Shown here piece by piece: positions 9,048 through 17,270 of a stretch of 64,000 nt of DNA. The stretch is from Oleiharenicola sp. Lineage in GTDB: Bacteria; Verrucomicrobiota; Verrucomicrobiia; Opitutales; Opitutaceae. Each line of letters begins with the position of its first letter. The first letter of the stretch is position 1. The notes under the pieces are model-generated. The model made no database searches and was not told where the DNA came from. It saw nothing but the letters and a program-made list of their open reading frames with translations. A program made the position numbers and the translations under genes. The stretch covers positions 1 to 64,000 of the forward strand of contig JANYDW010000041.1 of the NCBI GenBank assembly GCA_025363455.1. The letters run 5' to 3'.

Positions 9048-9133
9048 CGGCCCGGGTGGAACGCGGACTCCGCCGCGTTTTCTTCCCGCGCCTTCTGCGA
9101 ACCCGTCCAGAGGCCGGGTTCCACCTCCCACAT
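9048..9133. repeat. Intergenic hairpin (GTGGAAC/GTTCCAC)
   Basis: Between convergent prpD and bshA. GGTGGAACGCGG and GGGTTCCACC form the outer arms and GCGGACTCCGCCGCG an inner hairpin. No clear T-run, so an extragenic palindrome is more likely than a simple terminator. Confidence 0.5.
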
Positions 9134-9137
9134 CCAA

Positions 9138-10283
9138 TCAGCCTTTCGCCCCGCAGACGCGCCGGTAGAAATCCACATACCGGCCGACGATCCGATCAGC
9201 GGAAAACAGCATCAACGCGCGTTCGCGGGCAGCGGTGCCCATGGCGGAGCGGCGGGTGGGATCGGCGAGCAAAGCTTCGACCGTCCGGGCCAACGCGGCG
9301 GGGTCGCCGAAGGGTACCAGCTGGCCACTCTGGCCCGACTCCACCACCTCGGGAATGCCTCCGACCGCAAACGCCACGCTCGGGCAGCCAAAGGTCATTG
9401 CTTCGAGGATGCTCAGGCAGAAACTCTCGAGTTCGGAGGTGAAGAGCCCAAGGTCGGCGGCGTTGAGGTAGTCCTCGATGGCTGTGACGTTCTCCCTGAT
9501 CACGATCCGGTCAGCGACCCCGAGCGGGGCGGCCCCGATCGTCAAAGCGGAGGAATCGCCGCCGGCCAGGATGACGAGCTTGAAGGAATGGCGGGGCTGG
9601 ATCTGTGCCACGGTCTTCAGGAGCAGATCGATGCGCTTGACCGGACGGAGATTCGAGAGGTGGAGCAACATCGCCTCGCCGGGCGCCAAGCCAAGCTCGG
9701 CCCGCACCTCGTTGCGGGTGCGGGTGGGTTTTTGCGGCGCGAAGAAATTGGGAATCACCTCCACGGCGCCGGTGTAGCCGAGGTGTCGGCGGACCTGACC
9801 CTTGAGAAATTGGGACACCGTGGTGACACCGTCGGCCGCCTCCAACGCGTGCCGGATGGCCGGACCATAGCCGGCATCGCTGCCCAGTAGCATCACGTCG
9901 GTACCGTGCAACGTGACGATGACGCGCGGGCGAGAAGCCGGCGGAAGCATCGACTGTGCGAGCATGGCGGCGGTGGCATGCGGCACGGCATAATGAACAT
10001 GGAGCACATCGAGGCGGTGGGCCGCACTGACCTCGGCCATCTTTACCGAGAGGGGCAGGGTGTAGTCGGGATACTTGAACAGGTCGTAGTCGTTGACCTT
10101 GACTGGATGGAAATGAATTCGCGGATGGCTGCGGGGCAGACGGAAAGGTGGCGCGTGGCTGATGAAGTGGATTTCGTGGCCGCGATCGGCCAGTTCCGCG
10201 CCGAGTTCGGAGGCGAGGATGCCGCTGCCGCCGACGGAGGGATGGCAGGTAATGCCAATGCGGAGCGGTCGGTCAGGGGACAT
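9138..10283 (-). CDS. bshA: N-acetyl-alpha-D-glucosaminyl L-malate synthase
   Basis: A 381-residue GT4 glycosyltransferase. BshA transfers GlcNAc from UDP-GlcNAc to L-malate, the first step of bacillithiol synthesis. BshA-type features are the N-terminal ITCHPSVGGSGILASELG, NDYDLFKYPDYTLPLSVKM, HVHYAVPHA and TLHGTDV, and the EX7E motif E286-E294 (ESFCLSILE) before GGIPEVVESG. The length is normal. Last gene of the minus-strand run bshC-like, bshB, bshA; the 198-base gap to bshB holds a palindromic repeat, so co-transcription is inferred. Confidence 0.92.
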   Translation of the reverse strand: MSPDRPLRIGITCHPSVGGSGILASELGAELADRGHEIHFISHAPPFRLPRSHPRIHFHPVKVNDYDLFKYPDYTLPLSVKMAEVSAAHRLDVLHVHYAVPHATAAMLAQSMLPPASRPRVIVTLHGTDVMLLGSDAGYGPAIRHALEAADGVTTVSQFLKGQVRRHLGYTGAVEVIPNFFAPQKPTRTRNEVRAELGLAPGEAMLLHLSNLRPVKRIDLLLKTVAQIQPRHSFKLVILAGGDSSALTIGAAPLGVADRIVIRENVTAIEDYLNAADLGLFTSELESFCLSILEAMTFGCPSVAFAVGGIPEVVESGQSGQLVPFGDPAALARTVEALLADPTRRSAMGTAARERALMLFSADRIVGRYVDFYRRVCGAKG

Positions 10284-10336
10284 CAGAGGTCAGCGGACGG
10301 AAGACGGAGGACAGCACGAAAGCCAAACCCCGGATT

Positions 10337-10432
10337 CCGTCATCCTGAGCCGTGCGAAGGATCCAAGGGGAAGGACGGGCTCACGCCGACCGCGTGGATC
10401 CTTCTCCCGCGGACGCGGGATCAGGATGACGA
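10337..10432. repeat. Extragenic palindrome, family C copy 1
   Basis: Arms GTCATCCTGAGC...GAAGGATCC (10338-10364) and GGATCCTTC...CAGGATGAC (10396-10430) pair across a GC-rich centre. Related copies are at 45598-45681 and 50382-50446. It lies in the bshB-bshA gap. Confidence 0.8.
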
Positions 10433-10481
10433 GAGGGGTGGGTTTTAGCCAATTCGTGTCCATTCGTAGTTGGTTGCCCGA

Positions 10482-11213
10482 TCAGAATTTGCTGCTGGCA
10501 TGCGTGAGCGGAGCGAGCGAACCGAACACGAGGGGGTCGTTGGGCCAGAGTGGCTGGGCGTGGGCCACGCCGGCATTGAGGCCATGCACGCGGGCCCGGG
10601 CGAGCTGGAGCTCCACGTAGTTGCGCGTCTTCATCTGCGAGGCGTGGGCTTCCATGGCTGCGGTCCAGGCTTTCATGATTTCGGGGGCGGAGAGGTCGAT
10701 AAGGACCGGCGGCGGCAGGGATGGTTCCGACCCCGGCCCGAGGGCGTAGAAGAAAAGCCCCCCGATGGCGTGGGGCGTGAGCTCGCGCAGCTCGGCCACG
10801 TTGCCATAGCGGGCCAGCCGGGTGGCGTCGCGCACCAAGGTGCCGAGCCGCCAGTGGTCAGGGTGCTGGTTCTGCTCGGTGGTGGGCGAGAGCACCAGGG
10901 CCGGGCGCACGCGGCGGAGAATGGCGGCCAGTTTCAGGGCGTGGGCAGAGCGGATCTCCAGGTGAGCATCGCCGTCGAGCTCCACGAACTCGACGGTCGC
11001 CCCGAGCACCTTCGCGGCCTTCTCCGCCTCCTTGGTGCGCTCGGCCGGCGTGCCGTTGGTGCCGGCCTCGCCGCGCGAGCAGACGACCAGGTGGACCGGC
11101 CGGCCGTGGTGCGCCTCGCGGGCGAGAATGCCCCCGCAGCCAAACTCGAGGTCATCGGGGTGCGCGCCAAAGGCGACGAGCGGGGCGCGGTCGGGCGAAG
11201 TGGGTTTGGTCAT
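10482..11213 (-). CDS. bshB: Bacillithiol biosynthesis deacetylase
   Basis: A 243-residue LmbE/PIG-L zinc deacetylase that removes acetyl from GlcNAc-malate, the second step of bacillithiol synthesis, and may also act on bacillithiol conjugates. The motif GAHPDDLEFGCGG supplies H18 and D21, and NQHPDH supplies H120, the zinc ligands of the family; SRGEAGTNGT is typical of BshB1. Small LmbE proteins are hard to assign alone, but position directly upstream of bshA makes BshB the best call. The leader CCCGCCTCCT has no Shine-Dalgarno. A 35-bp palindrome lies 14 bases upstream of the start. Confidence 0.87.
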   Translation of the reverse strand: MTKPTSPDRAPLVAFGAHPDDLEFGCGGILAREAHHGRPVHLVVCSRGEAGTNGTPAERTKEAEKAAKVLGATVEFVELDGDAHLEIRSAHALKLAAILRRVRPALVLSPTTEQNQHPDHWRLGTLVRDATRLARYGNVAELRELTPHAIGGLFFYALGPGSEPSLPPPVLIDLSAPEIMKAWTAAMEAHASQMKTRNYVELQLARARVHGLNAGVAHAQPLWPNDPLVFGSLAPLTHASSKF

Positions 11214-11227
11214 AGGAGGCGGGTTCG

Positions 11228-11262
11228 CGGAAATTTGTAACGTATTACGTTACAAATTTCCG
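11228..11262. promoter_or_regulatory. 35-bp perfect palindrome in the bsh cluster
   Basis: Arms CGGAAATTTGTAACGTA (11228-11244) and TACGTTACAAATTTCCG (11246-11262) are exact reverse complements around one central T. It lies between the BshC-like gene and bshB. AT-rich in a GC-rich neighbourhood and without a flanking T-run on the minus strand, it is either an operator for a dimeric regulator or a strong RNA hairpin separating the two genes. Confidence 0.7.
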
Positions 11263-11270
11263 GGGTGGGT

Positions 11271-12041
11271 TTAGAAATTGGTCCAGGCTTCGTCGAAACG
11301 GTCGACGGGGTCGCGGGGCAGGAAATTTATTTCAGGCGCGTCAGCTTTGTTCAAGTAAGCCTGCTCGCCCGCGCCGGCGATGTAGTGGGTGCAGTGGATG
11401 ATGGATTGCATCCAGCGCAGCCGGCTGTCGCGGGTGGGGCTGATCTGCGCTTTGGTACAGTCGGCCGCCGGAAGGGTCAGATATTTTTCGCCGCCCTCGT
11501 GAAGGCAGAGCGAACCGTCAGGCCGGCGGCGGGCGCGGACCGTTTCCCCTTCATACGGGACGTCCACGAAAAGGTCGGTGATGTCGCACGCGGCGCGGCG
11601 GACGGCAGGATCTCCCGAACGCACCACGCGAACGCCCTCGAGCAGGCCGAGGCTGCGATACATCTCCAAGCAGAAGTCGGCGACGTTGTCCGCGCGCACC
11701 TGCTTGAACACCTCGACCCCCCGCGGCCCGACATAAACGGGGAGCTGCCGGGCGGTGTGCGCGGGCCAGTCCGCGGGGATGCGCTTGGCGAAGAGGGGGG
11801 ACCACTTGCGCTGGGTTTTGTTGACGAAGGTGAAGTTCAAGGTCGCGGGCTGGTCGGTCTTGCCATGGCGCAGCGTGGTTTGCGTCTCGCGCGGATCGTG
11901 GTCGCTGTCGTGATAGAAGAAAACGATTTCGCCGCCGATCTCCGCCTGGAGCCGGCGGGCGGTGACGAACTTGGCGTGGAGGAACCGCCGCGGGAAGAAG
12001 CCGCAGGGTTGCTGGCCAAAGCAGATGATCGGGGAAAGCAT
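11271..12041 (-). CDS. Short BshC-like protein, candidate cysteine-adding enzyme
   Basis: A 256-residue protein directly upstream of bshB. Three landmarks match BshC (adds Cys to GlcN-malate) in order and spacing style: an N-terminal GQQP (9-12; BshC has TGQQ), FYHDSDHDPRET at 42-53 (BshC has WIASEDHDFEE), and ISPTRDSRLRW followed by HYIAGAGEQAYL at 219-230 (BshC has AYVGGPGEIAYL). BshC is normally about 540 residues with a coiled-coil insert; this protein would keep the nucleotide-binding-like core only. The motif match is seen directly; the enzyme function is inferred from it and from bshA/bshB. C-terminal residues diverge. Confidence 0.62.
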   Translation of the reverse strand: MLSPIICFGQQPCGFFPRRFLHAKFVTARRLQAEIGGEIVFFYHDSDHDPRETQTTLRHGKTDQPATLNFTFVNKTQRKWSPLFAKRIPADWPAHTARQLPVYVGPRGVEVFKQVRADNVADFCLEMYRSLGLLEGVRVVRSGDPAVRRAACDITDLFVDVPYEGETVRARRRPDGSLCLHEGGEKYLTLPAADCTKAQISPTRDSRLRWMQSIIHCTHYIAGAGEQAYLNKADAPEINFLPRDPVDRFDEAWTNF

Positions 12042-12098
12042 GGGGTTGGCCCGCTAATCACGCGAACCGACGCGAACGGGGAAGGAAAGGGTGGGGGT

Positions 12099-13805
12099 TC
12101 ATTGGCGTGAATTCGCGTCATTCGCGGGCAAAACTGCCTGGAGCACCAGCGCGAAGATCATGCAGGCGGCGCAGCCGATGAGATTATACCAGAGATAGGA
12201 GATGCTCAGGGTGGCGTAGAGCACGAACACAAGGGTCTGGGCGACGACCGCGCCCCAGAAGACCGCGGTGCCGCCGACGCGCTTCAGGAAGAAGGCGGTG
12301 AGGAACAGGCCGAGCACGACACCATAGAAAATGGAGCCGAGGATGTTGATGGCCTCGATGAGGTTCTCGGCGAAACCAGCGAACAGCGCGAAGCCGATGG
12401 CGAACAGGCCCCAGAAAGCGGTGAACCATTTCGCGACCCGGACGTTTCGCGATTCGTCGTGCGCGGCAAGGGGCCGCAGCTGGCGCCAGAGGTCGATGGT
12501 GCTGGTGGTGCCGAGGGCGTTGAGCTCGGAGGCCTTGGAGCCCAGCGCGGCGGCGATCATCACGGCCACCAGCAGCCCAACCGCGCCGTGCGGCAGCTGG
12601 GCGACTATGAAGCTGATGAAAACGTAGTCGGAGTCCTTGGTTTTGGCGCGCGGGTCAGCGGCGCTGAGAGCGGTCTTCGCTTCCGCACGCACTTGTTCGG
12701 TGGCGCGTTGCGCGGCAATGAGCGCGGTCCGCGCAGCGATCTCGGCGGCCGGATCATGTGCGGCGCGGGCGGCCTGCCAGGCGGCGATCTTTTCCCGTTT
12801 CACGACGTGCAGGCCCGCGTGCTTTTCCTCCAAGGCGCGGAAAACAGCGCCGTTGGCTCCGGCGGCTACCCGGCTCCATTCCGCCTGGTTGTAGAAGATC
12901 GGGGCGGGCTGAAACTGGTAGAACACAAAGACGAAGACACCGAGCAAGAGGATGAAGAACTGCATCGGGATTTTCAGGAGCGCGTTGAACATCAGGCCGA
13001 GCCGGCCCTCGCGTAGCGAGGCGCCGCCGATGTAGCGCTGCACTTGCGACTGGTCGGTGCCGAAATAGGAGAGGGAGAGGAAAAGCCCGCCGAAGAGTCC
13101 GCTCCAGAGCGTGTAGCGTCGGGCCGGATCGAGGGAGAAGTCCACGGCCTCCAGCTTGCCGAGCGCACCGGCGAGATGAGCTGCCCCGCCAAAGCCGAGC
13201 CCGTCGGGCAGCCGTTGGAGCACCACGATAAAGGCGGTGACCATGCCCGCGAAGATCACCCCCATCTGCCATTTCTGGGTCAGGCTGACGGCGGCGCTGC
13301 CCCCCGTGACGGTGTAGACGATAACGAGCAGGCCGGAGCCGATGATGGTGAGATCGAGTCGCCAGCCGAGCACACTGGAGAGAATAATGGCCGGTGCGTA
13401 GATCGTGACCCCGGCTGCGAGGCCGCGCTGCAGGAGGAAGAGCCCGGCGCCGAGCAGGCGGGTTTTGCCGTCGAAACGCTGGCCGAGGTATTCGTAGGCG
13501 GTGTAGACCCCAAGCCGGCGGTAGATCGGCAGAAAGACCGCGCAAATGATGATCAGCGCGAGCGGCAAACCGAAATAATTTTGCACGAAGCCGAGGCCGC
13601 TTTCAAAACCCTGGCCCGGGATGGAGAGAAAGGTGATGGCGCTGGCCTGAGTCGCGGCGACCGAGAGGCCGATGGTGAACCAGCCGGTGGATGAGCTGCC
13701 TTTCAGGTACGTGTCGAGCCGGTCGGTGTGGCGGGTGTGCCACGCGCCATAGCCGGCGATCCCGACCATCGTCCCGAGCAGCACGATCCAATCCAGCAGG
13801 TTCAT
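12099..13805 (-). CDS. Sodium:solute symporter (SSS family)
   Basis: A 568-residue polytopic protein of the SSS/SGLT family with about 13 membrane segments. Typical motifs are KGSSSTGWFTIGLSVAATQ near the start, SIPGQGFESGLGFVQNY, TGGSAAVSLTQKWQMGVIF, and SYFGTDQSQVQRYIGG. A charged, Ala/Glu-rich loop of about 80 residues near 325-405 is unusually long and may be a coiled coil. Its ATG overlaps the stop of the 43-residue ORF upstream (ATGA). The substrate is unknown; the position beside a PIG-L deacetylase and the bsh genes resembles arrangements in Bacteroidota and suggests an amino-sugar or thiol-conjugate cargo, which is inference. Confidence 0.88.
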   Translation of the reverse strand: MNLLDWIVLLGTMVGIAGYGAWHTRHTDRLDTYLKGSSSTGWFTIGLSVAATQASAITFLSIPGQGFESGLGFVQNYFGLPLALIIICAVFLPIYRRLGVYTAYEYLGQRFDGKTRLLGAGLFLLQRGLAAGVTIYAPAIILSSVLGWRLDLTIIGSGLLVIVYTVTGGSAAVSLTQKWQMGVIFAGMVTAFIVVLQRLPDGLGFGGAAHLAGALGKLEAVDFSLDPARRYTLWSGLFGGLFLSLSYFGTDQSQVQRYIGGASLREGRLGLMFNALLKIPMQFFILLLGVFVFVFYQFQPAPIFYNQAEWSRVAAGANGAVFRALEEKHAGLHVVKREKIAAWQAARAAHDPAAEIAARTALIAAQRATEQVRAEAKTALSAADPRAKTKDSDYVFISFIVAQLPHGAVGLLVAVMIAAALGSKASELNALGTTSTIDLWRQLRPLAAHDESRNVRVAKWFTAFWGLFAIGFALFAGFAENLIEAINILGSIFYGVVLGLFLTAFFLKRVGGTAVFWGAVVAQTLVFVLYATLSISYLWYNLIGCAACMIFALVLQAVLPANDANSRQ

Positions 13806-13933
13806 GCGAAGGCGCGCGAGAACAGGGCGAGGCCGATTACGACCAAGATGAAACAGCCGAGGACCAGCAGGTAAACCCCACGCCAGGTCCGGAAGCCCGG
13901 CAGGCCGGTCGAGTCATCGTCGGGTTCTTTCAT
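13802..13933 (-). CDS. 43-residue single-span membrane protein, coupled to symporter
   Basis: The minus strand encodes MKEPDDDSTGLPGFRTW, then a hydrophobic span (GVYLLVLGCFILVVIGLALF) and SRAFA, 43 residues in all. The TGA overlaps the symporter start as ATGA, so the two are translationally coupled. An acidic soluble N-terminus of about 17 residues precedes the single helix. Small accessory subunits accompany several SSS transporters; a similar stabilising role is inferred. It was missed by length-filtered gene finding. Confidence 0.72.
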   Translation of the reverse strand: MKEPDDDSTGLPGFRTWRGVYLLVLGCFILVVIGLALFSRAFA

Positions 13934-13935
13934 GT

Positions 13936-13999
13936 GGTAGGGCGCGACCGCTGGGCGCGCCGAAAGAATAGACGGCGGGCCCAGCGGTCCCGCCCTACC
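13936..13999. repeat. Extragenic palindrome, family D
   Basis: Arms GGTAGGGCGCGACCGCTGGG (from 13936) and CCCAGCGGTCCCGCCCTACC (to 13999) pair almost fully, with inner GCGCCG/CGGCGGG. It lies in the 88-base gap between the PIG-L deacetylase and the 43-residue ORF. A shorter relative occurs near 19826-19881. Confidence 0.75.
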
Positions 14000-14021
14000 T
14001 TCAGATATACGCAGTCAGGAT

Positions 14022-16532
14022 TCATTTCCCGAGCGAAAGCAGATTGGCGAAGAGCCGGTAGGCACCGGGCACTCCGGCGGGCAGCTGCCGGAAAAAGCCA
14101 ACGCCGGTGTAGACGTAGTGGCCCTTGCCATAGGGGGCGACCAGCAGGCCGCCCTTGAGCGGGGCTTCGCCGGGGTCGCTCATGCCAAAGAGCGCGGTGT
14201 AATGTTCCTCGTCCCACTTGCTCGCGAAATAGGCGCCCCGTTCCTGCACCCAGCCCTCAAAGTCGGCCGGGCCGAGTTTGTTCGGGGCATTCACGGCGGC
14301 GTGGTCGGGGGTGAGGATTGTAACCGGCGCGGTTTCGTCGGTCACGCGGAGTGCCGGAGCCTGGCCTTCGATCGAGAGCGGATACGGTCCGAGCACCGGG
14401 GCCTGGAGACCATTGGGCCGGTTGTATTGGGCAATGACGGTGCCGCCCTGCTCGACCCAGGCCAGCAGACCCGGGAACGCTTCCTTCAGGTCCGAGCGCT
14501 CGTTGAAGGCGCGCACGCCGATGACCACGGCGTCGAGGCCTTTGAGTTTTTCCGGGGTGAGGTCGACGCCGGCAAGGCGGTGGACGACGTAGCCCATCTG
14601 CTCGATGCATTCGGCCACGGAATCGCCGGCGCCGGGCAGATAGCCGATGGTCAGGCCCTTGGTGGCCAGCGGAAAGCTGGCCAGCCGCGCGCGGGCCGGC
14701 GGTTGCAGGAGCAGCAACGGCAGGTGGGCATAGTTGAGCACGATGCGCTGGTTGGAGTAGCGGTGGCCATCGACCTCGGCGACGGCGGAAAGGCGACCGC
14801 CGCCGCCGCCGGCCGGGGCCGTGACGGTGAAGGTGAAGGCGGCCTTGTCGCCCACATTCGGCAAACGGAAATCCTGCGGTCCGGTGTTGATCGACCAACC
14901 GGCAGGCACCTCGATGCTCAGCCGGCCATGCGAGTTGGCGCGGGCAGCCGTGACCTCGATCGTCACTTGCTTGGTCCCGCCGGGCGCGACCAGATAGATG
15001 TCGGAGTTCACCGCAAGCGAGACGGGCGGGATGACATCGAGTCGATGGCGCTGCTGGGCCGGGCTCGCGCTGGCGATAATATTCACAGGTTCGTCGGTCA
15101 GCACGAGGGTCTGCCCACCGATATCAAAAACATATTCGACAGAGAAAACGGGAGGATTCTCAGGGCGACCGATCAGGGTAGGTTCCTCCACCCGGAAAAC
15201 GCCGGCAGTGCCGTCGCGACGCAGCCAGTATGGCTGGCTCGGAAATGTGAGGACCGGAATGCGATATTCCGAAGGGGTCGAAGTGAACAAGTAATAGCCC
15301 GAGACATTCCGCTCGATTTTCTTCTCGGTCTTCAGGCTAGGGAAGCGGATCGCTTCCAAGCGGACAGGAACGGGTCCGTCCACCGTCACAGAGAAAGCGA
15401 GCTCAAGATTTTCACCGGGTACGACCTCGGCGTTCGGCACAGTGGTTTCGACCTTGAGGCCGAGGCAGGCCTGGAGGATGTGGTCGAGCTGGGCACACTT
15501 TTCGGCGATGAGCGGGTCGGTCGGCAACACGGCGAGCTTGGGACGGAGCTGGAGCAAGGCCGGCACCGAAGCGGCGGGTTCGGCGACGTTAAACTTCGCG
15601 ATCGCATCGTTGACCAACGGGACAAGCGCGGCGCCACCCGACACACGGGCCCAAGTGGTATCGACGCCGTCCATGAGATCGGCCGTCGGGGCGTCGCCCG
15701 CCAGGATCATAAAGCTTTGTTCGTTGGCACCGGTGCGGCCGCGGTTGGCGGCCCCGGCCAAGCCTTGGGTCTGGTGCATCGAACGGCTGCGCGCGGCGAT
15801 GATGCCGAATTCCTCGCCACTTACCGGGTCCTTGCCGCCGATGTCCTGCTTGATGACGGGAAAATTGAGCGGGCCCGGACCGGCATTGCCGAAGCGGAAG
15901 GAATTCCAGAGGATACGCTTGGCCTGCCAGGGCTTGAGCCCCTCCTTCAATTGTTCCGGATAAGCCTGCGGATCGCCGGCCAGCTTGAAGGCTTCGACGG
16001 CCAAAATGGCCGAGGCGGTGTGCTGGCCGTGTCCGCCACTGCCGGGCGGGATGGGAAAGCGCGTGACGATGACGTCGGGCCGGAAGGTGCGGATGACGCG
16101 CACCACGTCGCTTAGGACGGCGTCATGATCCCAGAAGCGCAGGGTCTCCTCGGGCGATTTGGAAAAACCAAAGTCGATGGCGCGGGTGAAAAACTGGCGG
16201 CCGTGGTCGAGGCGACGGGCCGCGAGCAGTTCTTGCGTACGGAGCACGCCGAGCTTCTCGTCGAAGTCCTTGCCCAGCTCGTTCTGGCCGCCATCACCGC
16301 GGGTGAGCGAGAGGTAGGCGGTGCGATGGCCCCGGCCGAGCGACAGCCACGTGATCAGCTCGGTGTGCTCGTCGTCCGGATGCGCGCCGATGTGCAGCAC
16401 GGAGCCGGTGTTGGCGAAGCTGCGCAACTCCCGCAAGATCTCCGCGCCGGAGGGCGGCTCGGCGGCGCGGAGGAAGGGAACGAGGGCGAGGATGAGCAGG
16501 GCCGGGCGGCAGCGCCGGAGCAGAGCGGACAT
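14022..16532 (-). CDS. Secreted PIG-L (LmbE) deacetylase with C-terminal beta and glutaminase-like domains
   Basis: An 836-residue protein. ATG 16532 is preferred because it places a signal peptide (MSALLRRCRPALLILALVPF) at the N-terminus and starts 8 bases after the DUF2911 stop; a start at 16586 would overlap that gene. Residues about 40-290 form the LmbE/PIG-L zinc deacetylase domain with HIGAHPDDEH and a later HGQHTAS. Then comes a beta-rich region resembling the NPCBM-associated NEW3 domain (IEVPAGWSINTGPQDF) and a C-terminal segment like a class-I glutamine-amidotransferase fold (VVIGVRAFNERSD). It probably deacetylates an extracytoplasmic N-acetyl sugar conjugate. Confidence 0.85.
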   Translation of the reverse strand: MSALLRRCRPALLILALVPFLRAAEPPSGAEILRELRSFANTGSVLHIGAHPDDEHTELITWLSLGRGHRTAYLSLTRGDGGQNELGKDFDEKLGVLRTQELLAARRLDHGRQFFTRAIDFGFSKSPEETLRFWDHDAVLSDVVRVIRTFRPDVIVTRFPIPPGSGGHGQHTASAILAVEAFKLAGDPQAYPEQLKEGLKPWQAKRILWNSFRFGNAGPGPLNFPVIKQDIGGKDPVSGEEFGIIAARSRSMHQTQGLAGAANRGRTGANEQSFMILAGDAPTADLMDGVDTTWARVSGGAALVPLVNDAIAKFNVAEPAASVPALLQLRPKLAVLPTDPLIAEKCAQLDHILQACLGLKVETTVPNAEVVPGENLELAFSVTVDGPVPVRLEAIRFPSLKTEKKIERNVSGYYLFTSTPSEYRIPVLTFPSQPYWLRRDGTAGVFRVEEPTLIGRPENPPVFSVEYVFDIGGQTLVLTDEPVNIIASASPAQQRHRLDVIPPVSLAVNSDIYLVAPGGTKQVTIEVTAARANSHGRLSIEVPAGWSINTGPQDFRLPNVGDKAAFTFTVTAPAGGGGGRLSAVAEVDGHRYSNQRIVLNYAHLPLLLLQPPARARLASFPLATKGLTIGYLPGAGDSVAECIEQMGYVVHRLAGVDLTPEKLKGLDAVVIGVRAFNERSDLKEAFPGLLAWVEQGGTVIAQYNRPNGLQAPVLGPYPLSIEGQAPALRVTDETAPVTILTPDHAAVNAPNKLGPADFEGWVQERGAYFASKWDEEHYTALFGMSDPGEAPLKGGLLVAPYGKGHYVYTGVGFFRQLPAGVPGAYRLFANLLSLGK

Positions 16533-16540
16533 CACGGCGA

Positions 16541-17164
16541 TTACTTTTTGACGGTGAAGGCGGCGGAGAACCGGGTGTTCTCCCAAGTAATGGTGAGCAG
16601 GCCGGCGCCGGTTTCCTTGTTGTTCGCGACGGCGAGGGCAAGTTGGTCGACTGTGGTCTCGATCGCTTCCTTCTTCAGATCAATGCGGGCGAGGTCGTGG
16701 GCCTCGTCGACGGGCACGCCCCATTTGCCGAGGATGGTGCTGAAGGCCAGCTTGGAGACCCCGGTCTCCGACGGAACAATATAGAGGGTGTAGGCGCCGG
16801 CGGGGATGACGGTTTCGCCGAACTGGATCGGCTGCTGGGTGAGGAGGAGCGTCGCTTCGTCCGAGCCGAGGCGGTCGGCCTTGTCCCATTTCACAAGGCC
16901 GCCCCAGATCTTGCGGGTCTCGCCGGTCTTGGGGTCCTTGCTGAAGGGCCGGCCGTAGGTGACCGTGACGCGATTGCCCGTCTTCCGGTCGACACCGATG
17001 ACAGCGCTGGTCGTTTCGTGCGGGCTGACGCCGCCGCTCGAAGCGACACGGGGTTTGGCCGCGGCTGAGGGTTGCGCGGCGGTGGATGCGGACTGGGCGA
17101 GGAGGGAGGTGGCGCCGGTGAGGACCAGGGCGAGGGCGGCGAAGGAGGGACGGATGAAGTTCAT
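16541..17164 (-). CDS. DUF2911 protein, exported
   Basis: A 207-residue protein with a signal peptide (residues about 1-23, ending SLLAQS) and one DUF2911 domain: VTVTYGRPFSKD, KIWGGLVKWDKADRLG, IPAGAYTLYIVPSE, ILGKWGVPVDEAHDLARI, LTITWENTRFSAAF. The function of DUF2911 is unknown; such proteins often sit next to PIG-L deacetylases and symporters in Bacteroidota. Its stop is 8 bases before the PIG-L start, so they form one unit. It is a paralogue of the next protein upstream. Confidence 0.85.
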   Translation of the reverse strand: MNFIRPSFAALALVLTGATSLLAQSASTAAQPSAAAKPRVASSGGVSPHETTSAVIGVDRKTGNRVTVTYGRPFSKDPKTGETRKIWGGLVKWDKADRLGSDEATLLLTQQPIQFGETVIPAGAYTLYIVPSETGVSKLAFSTILGKWGVPVDEAHDLARIDLKKEAIETTVDQLALAVANNKETGAGLLTITWENTRFSAAFTVKK

Positions 17165-17270
17165 GGAATTACCTGCGGGTGGATTATTTCAGGTGGCCCG
17201 CCGCGCAGCCGGTAAGTTGGCGCGCGGCGGAGGGAGAAACGAGGGCGGACCGGCCGCCCCCGGAAGCCTG

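Noticed and set aside
11265..12110. Plus-strand frame of 281 codons opposite the BshC-like gene
   Set aside because: No domain pattern; the minus frame carries ordered BshC landmarks and lies in the bsh strand direction.
14118..16115. Long open plus-strand frame opposite the PIG-L gene
   Set aside because: The minus strand has a clear PIG-L protein with signal peptide and motifs; the plus frame is Arg/Gly/Glu-rich shadow typical of GC-rich DNA.
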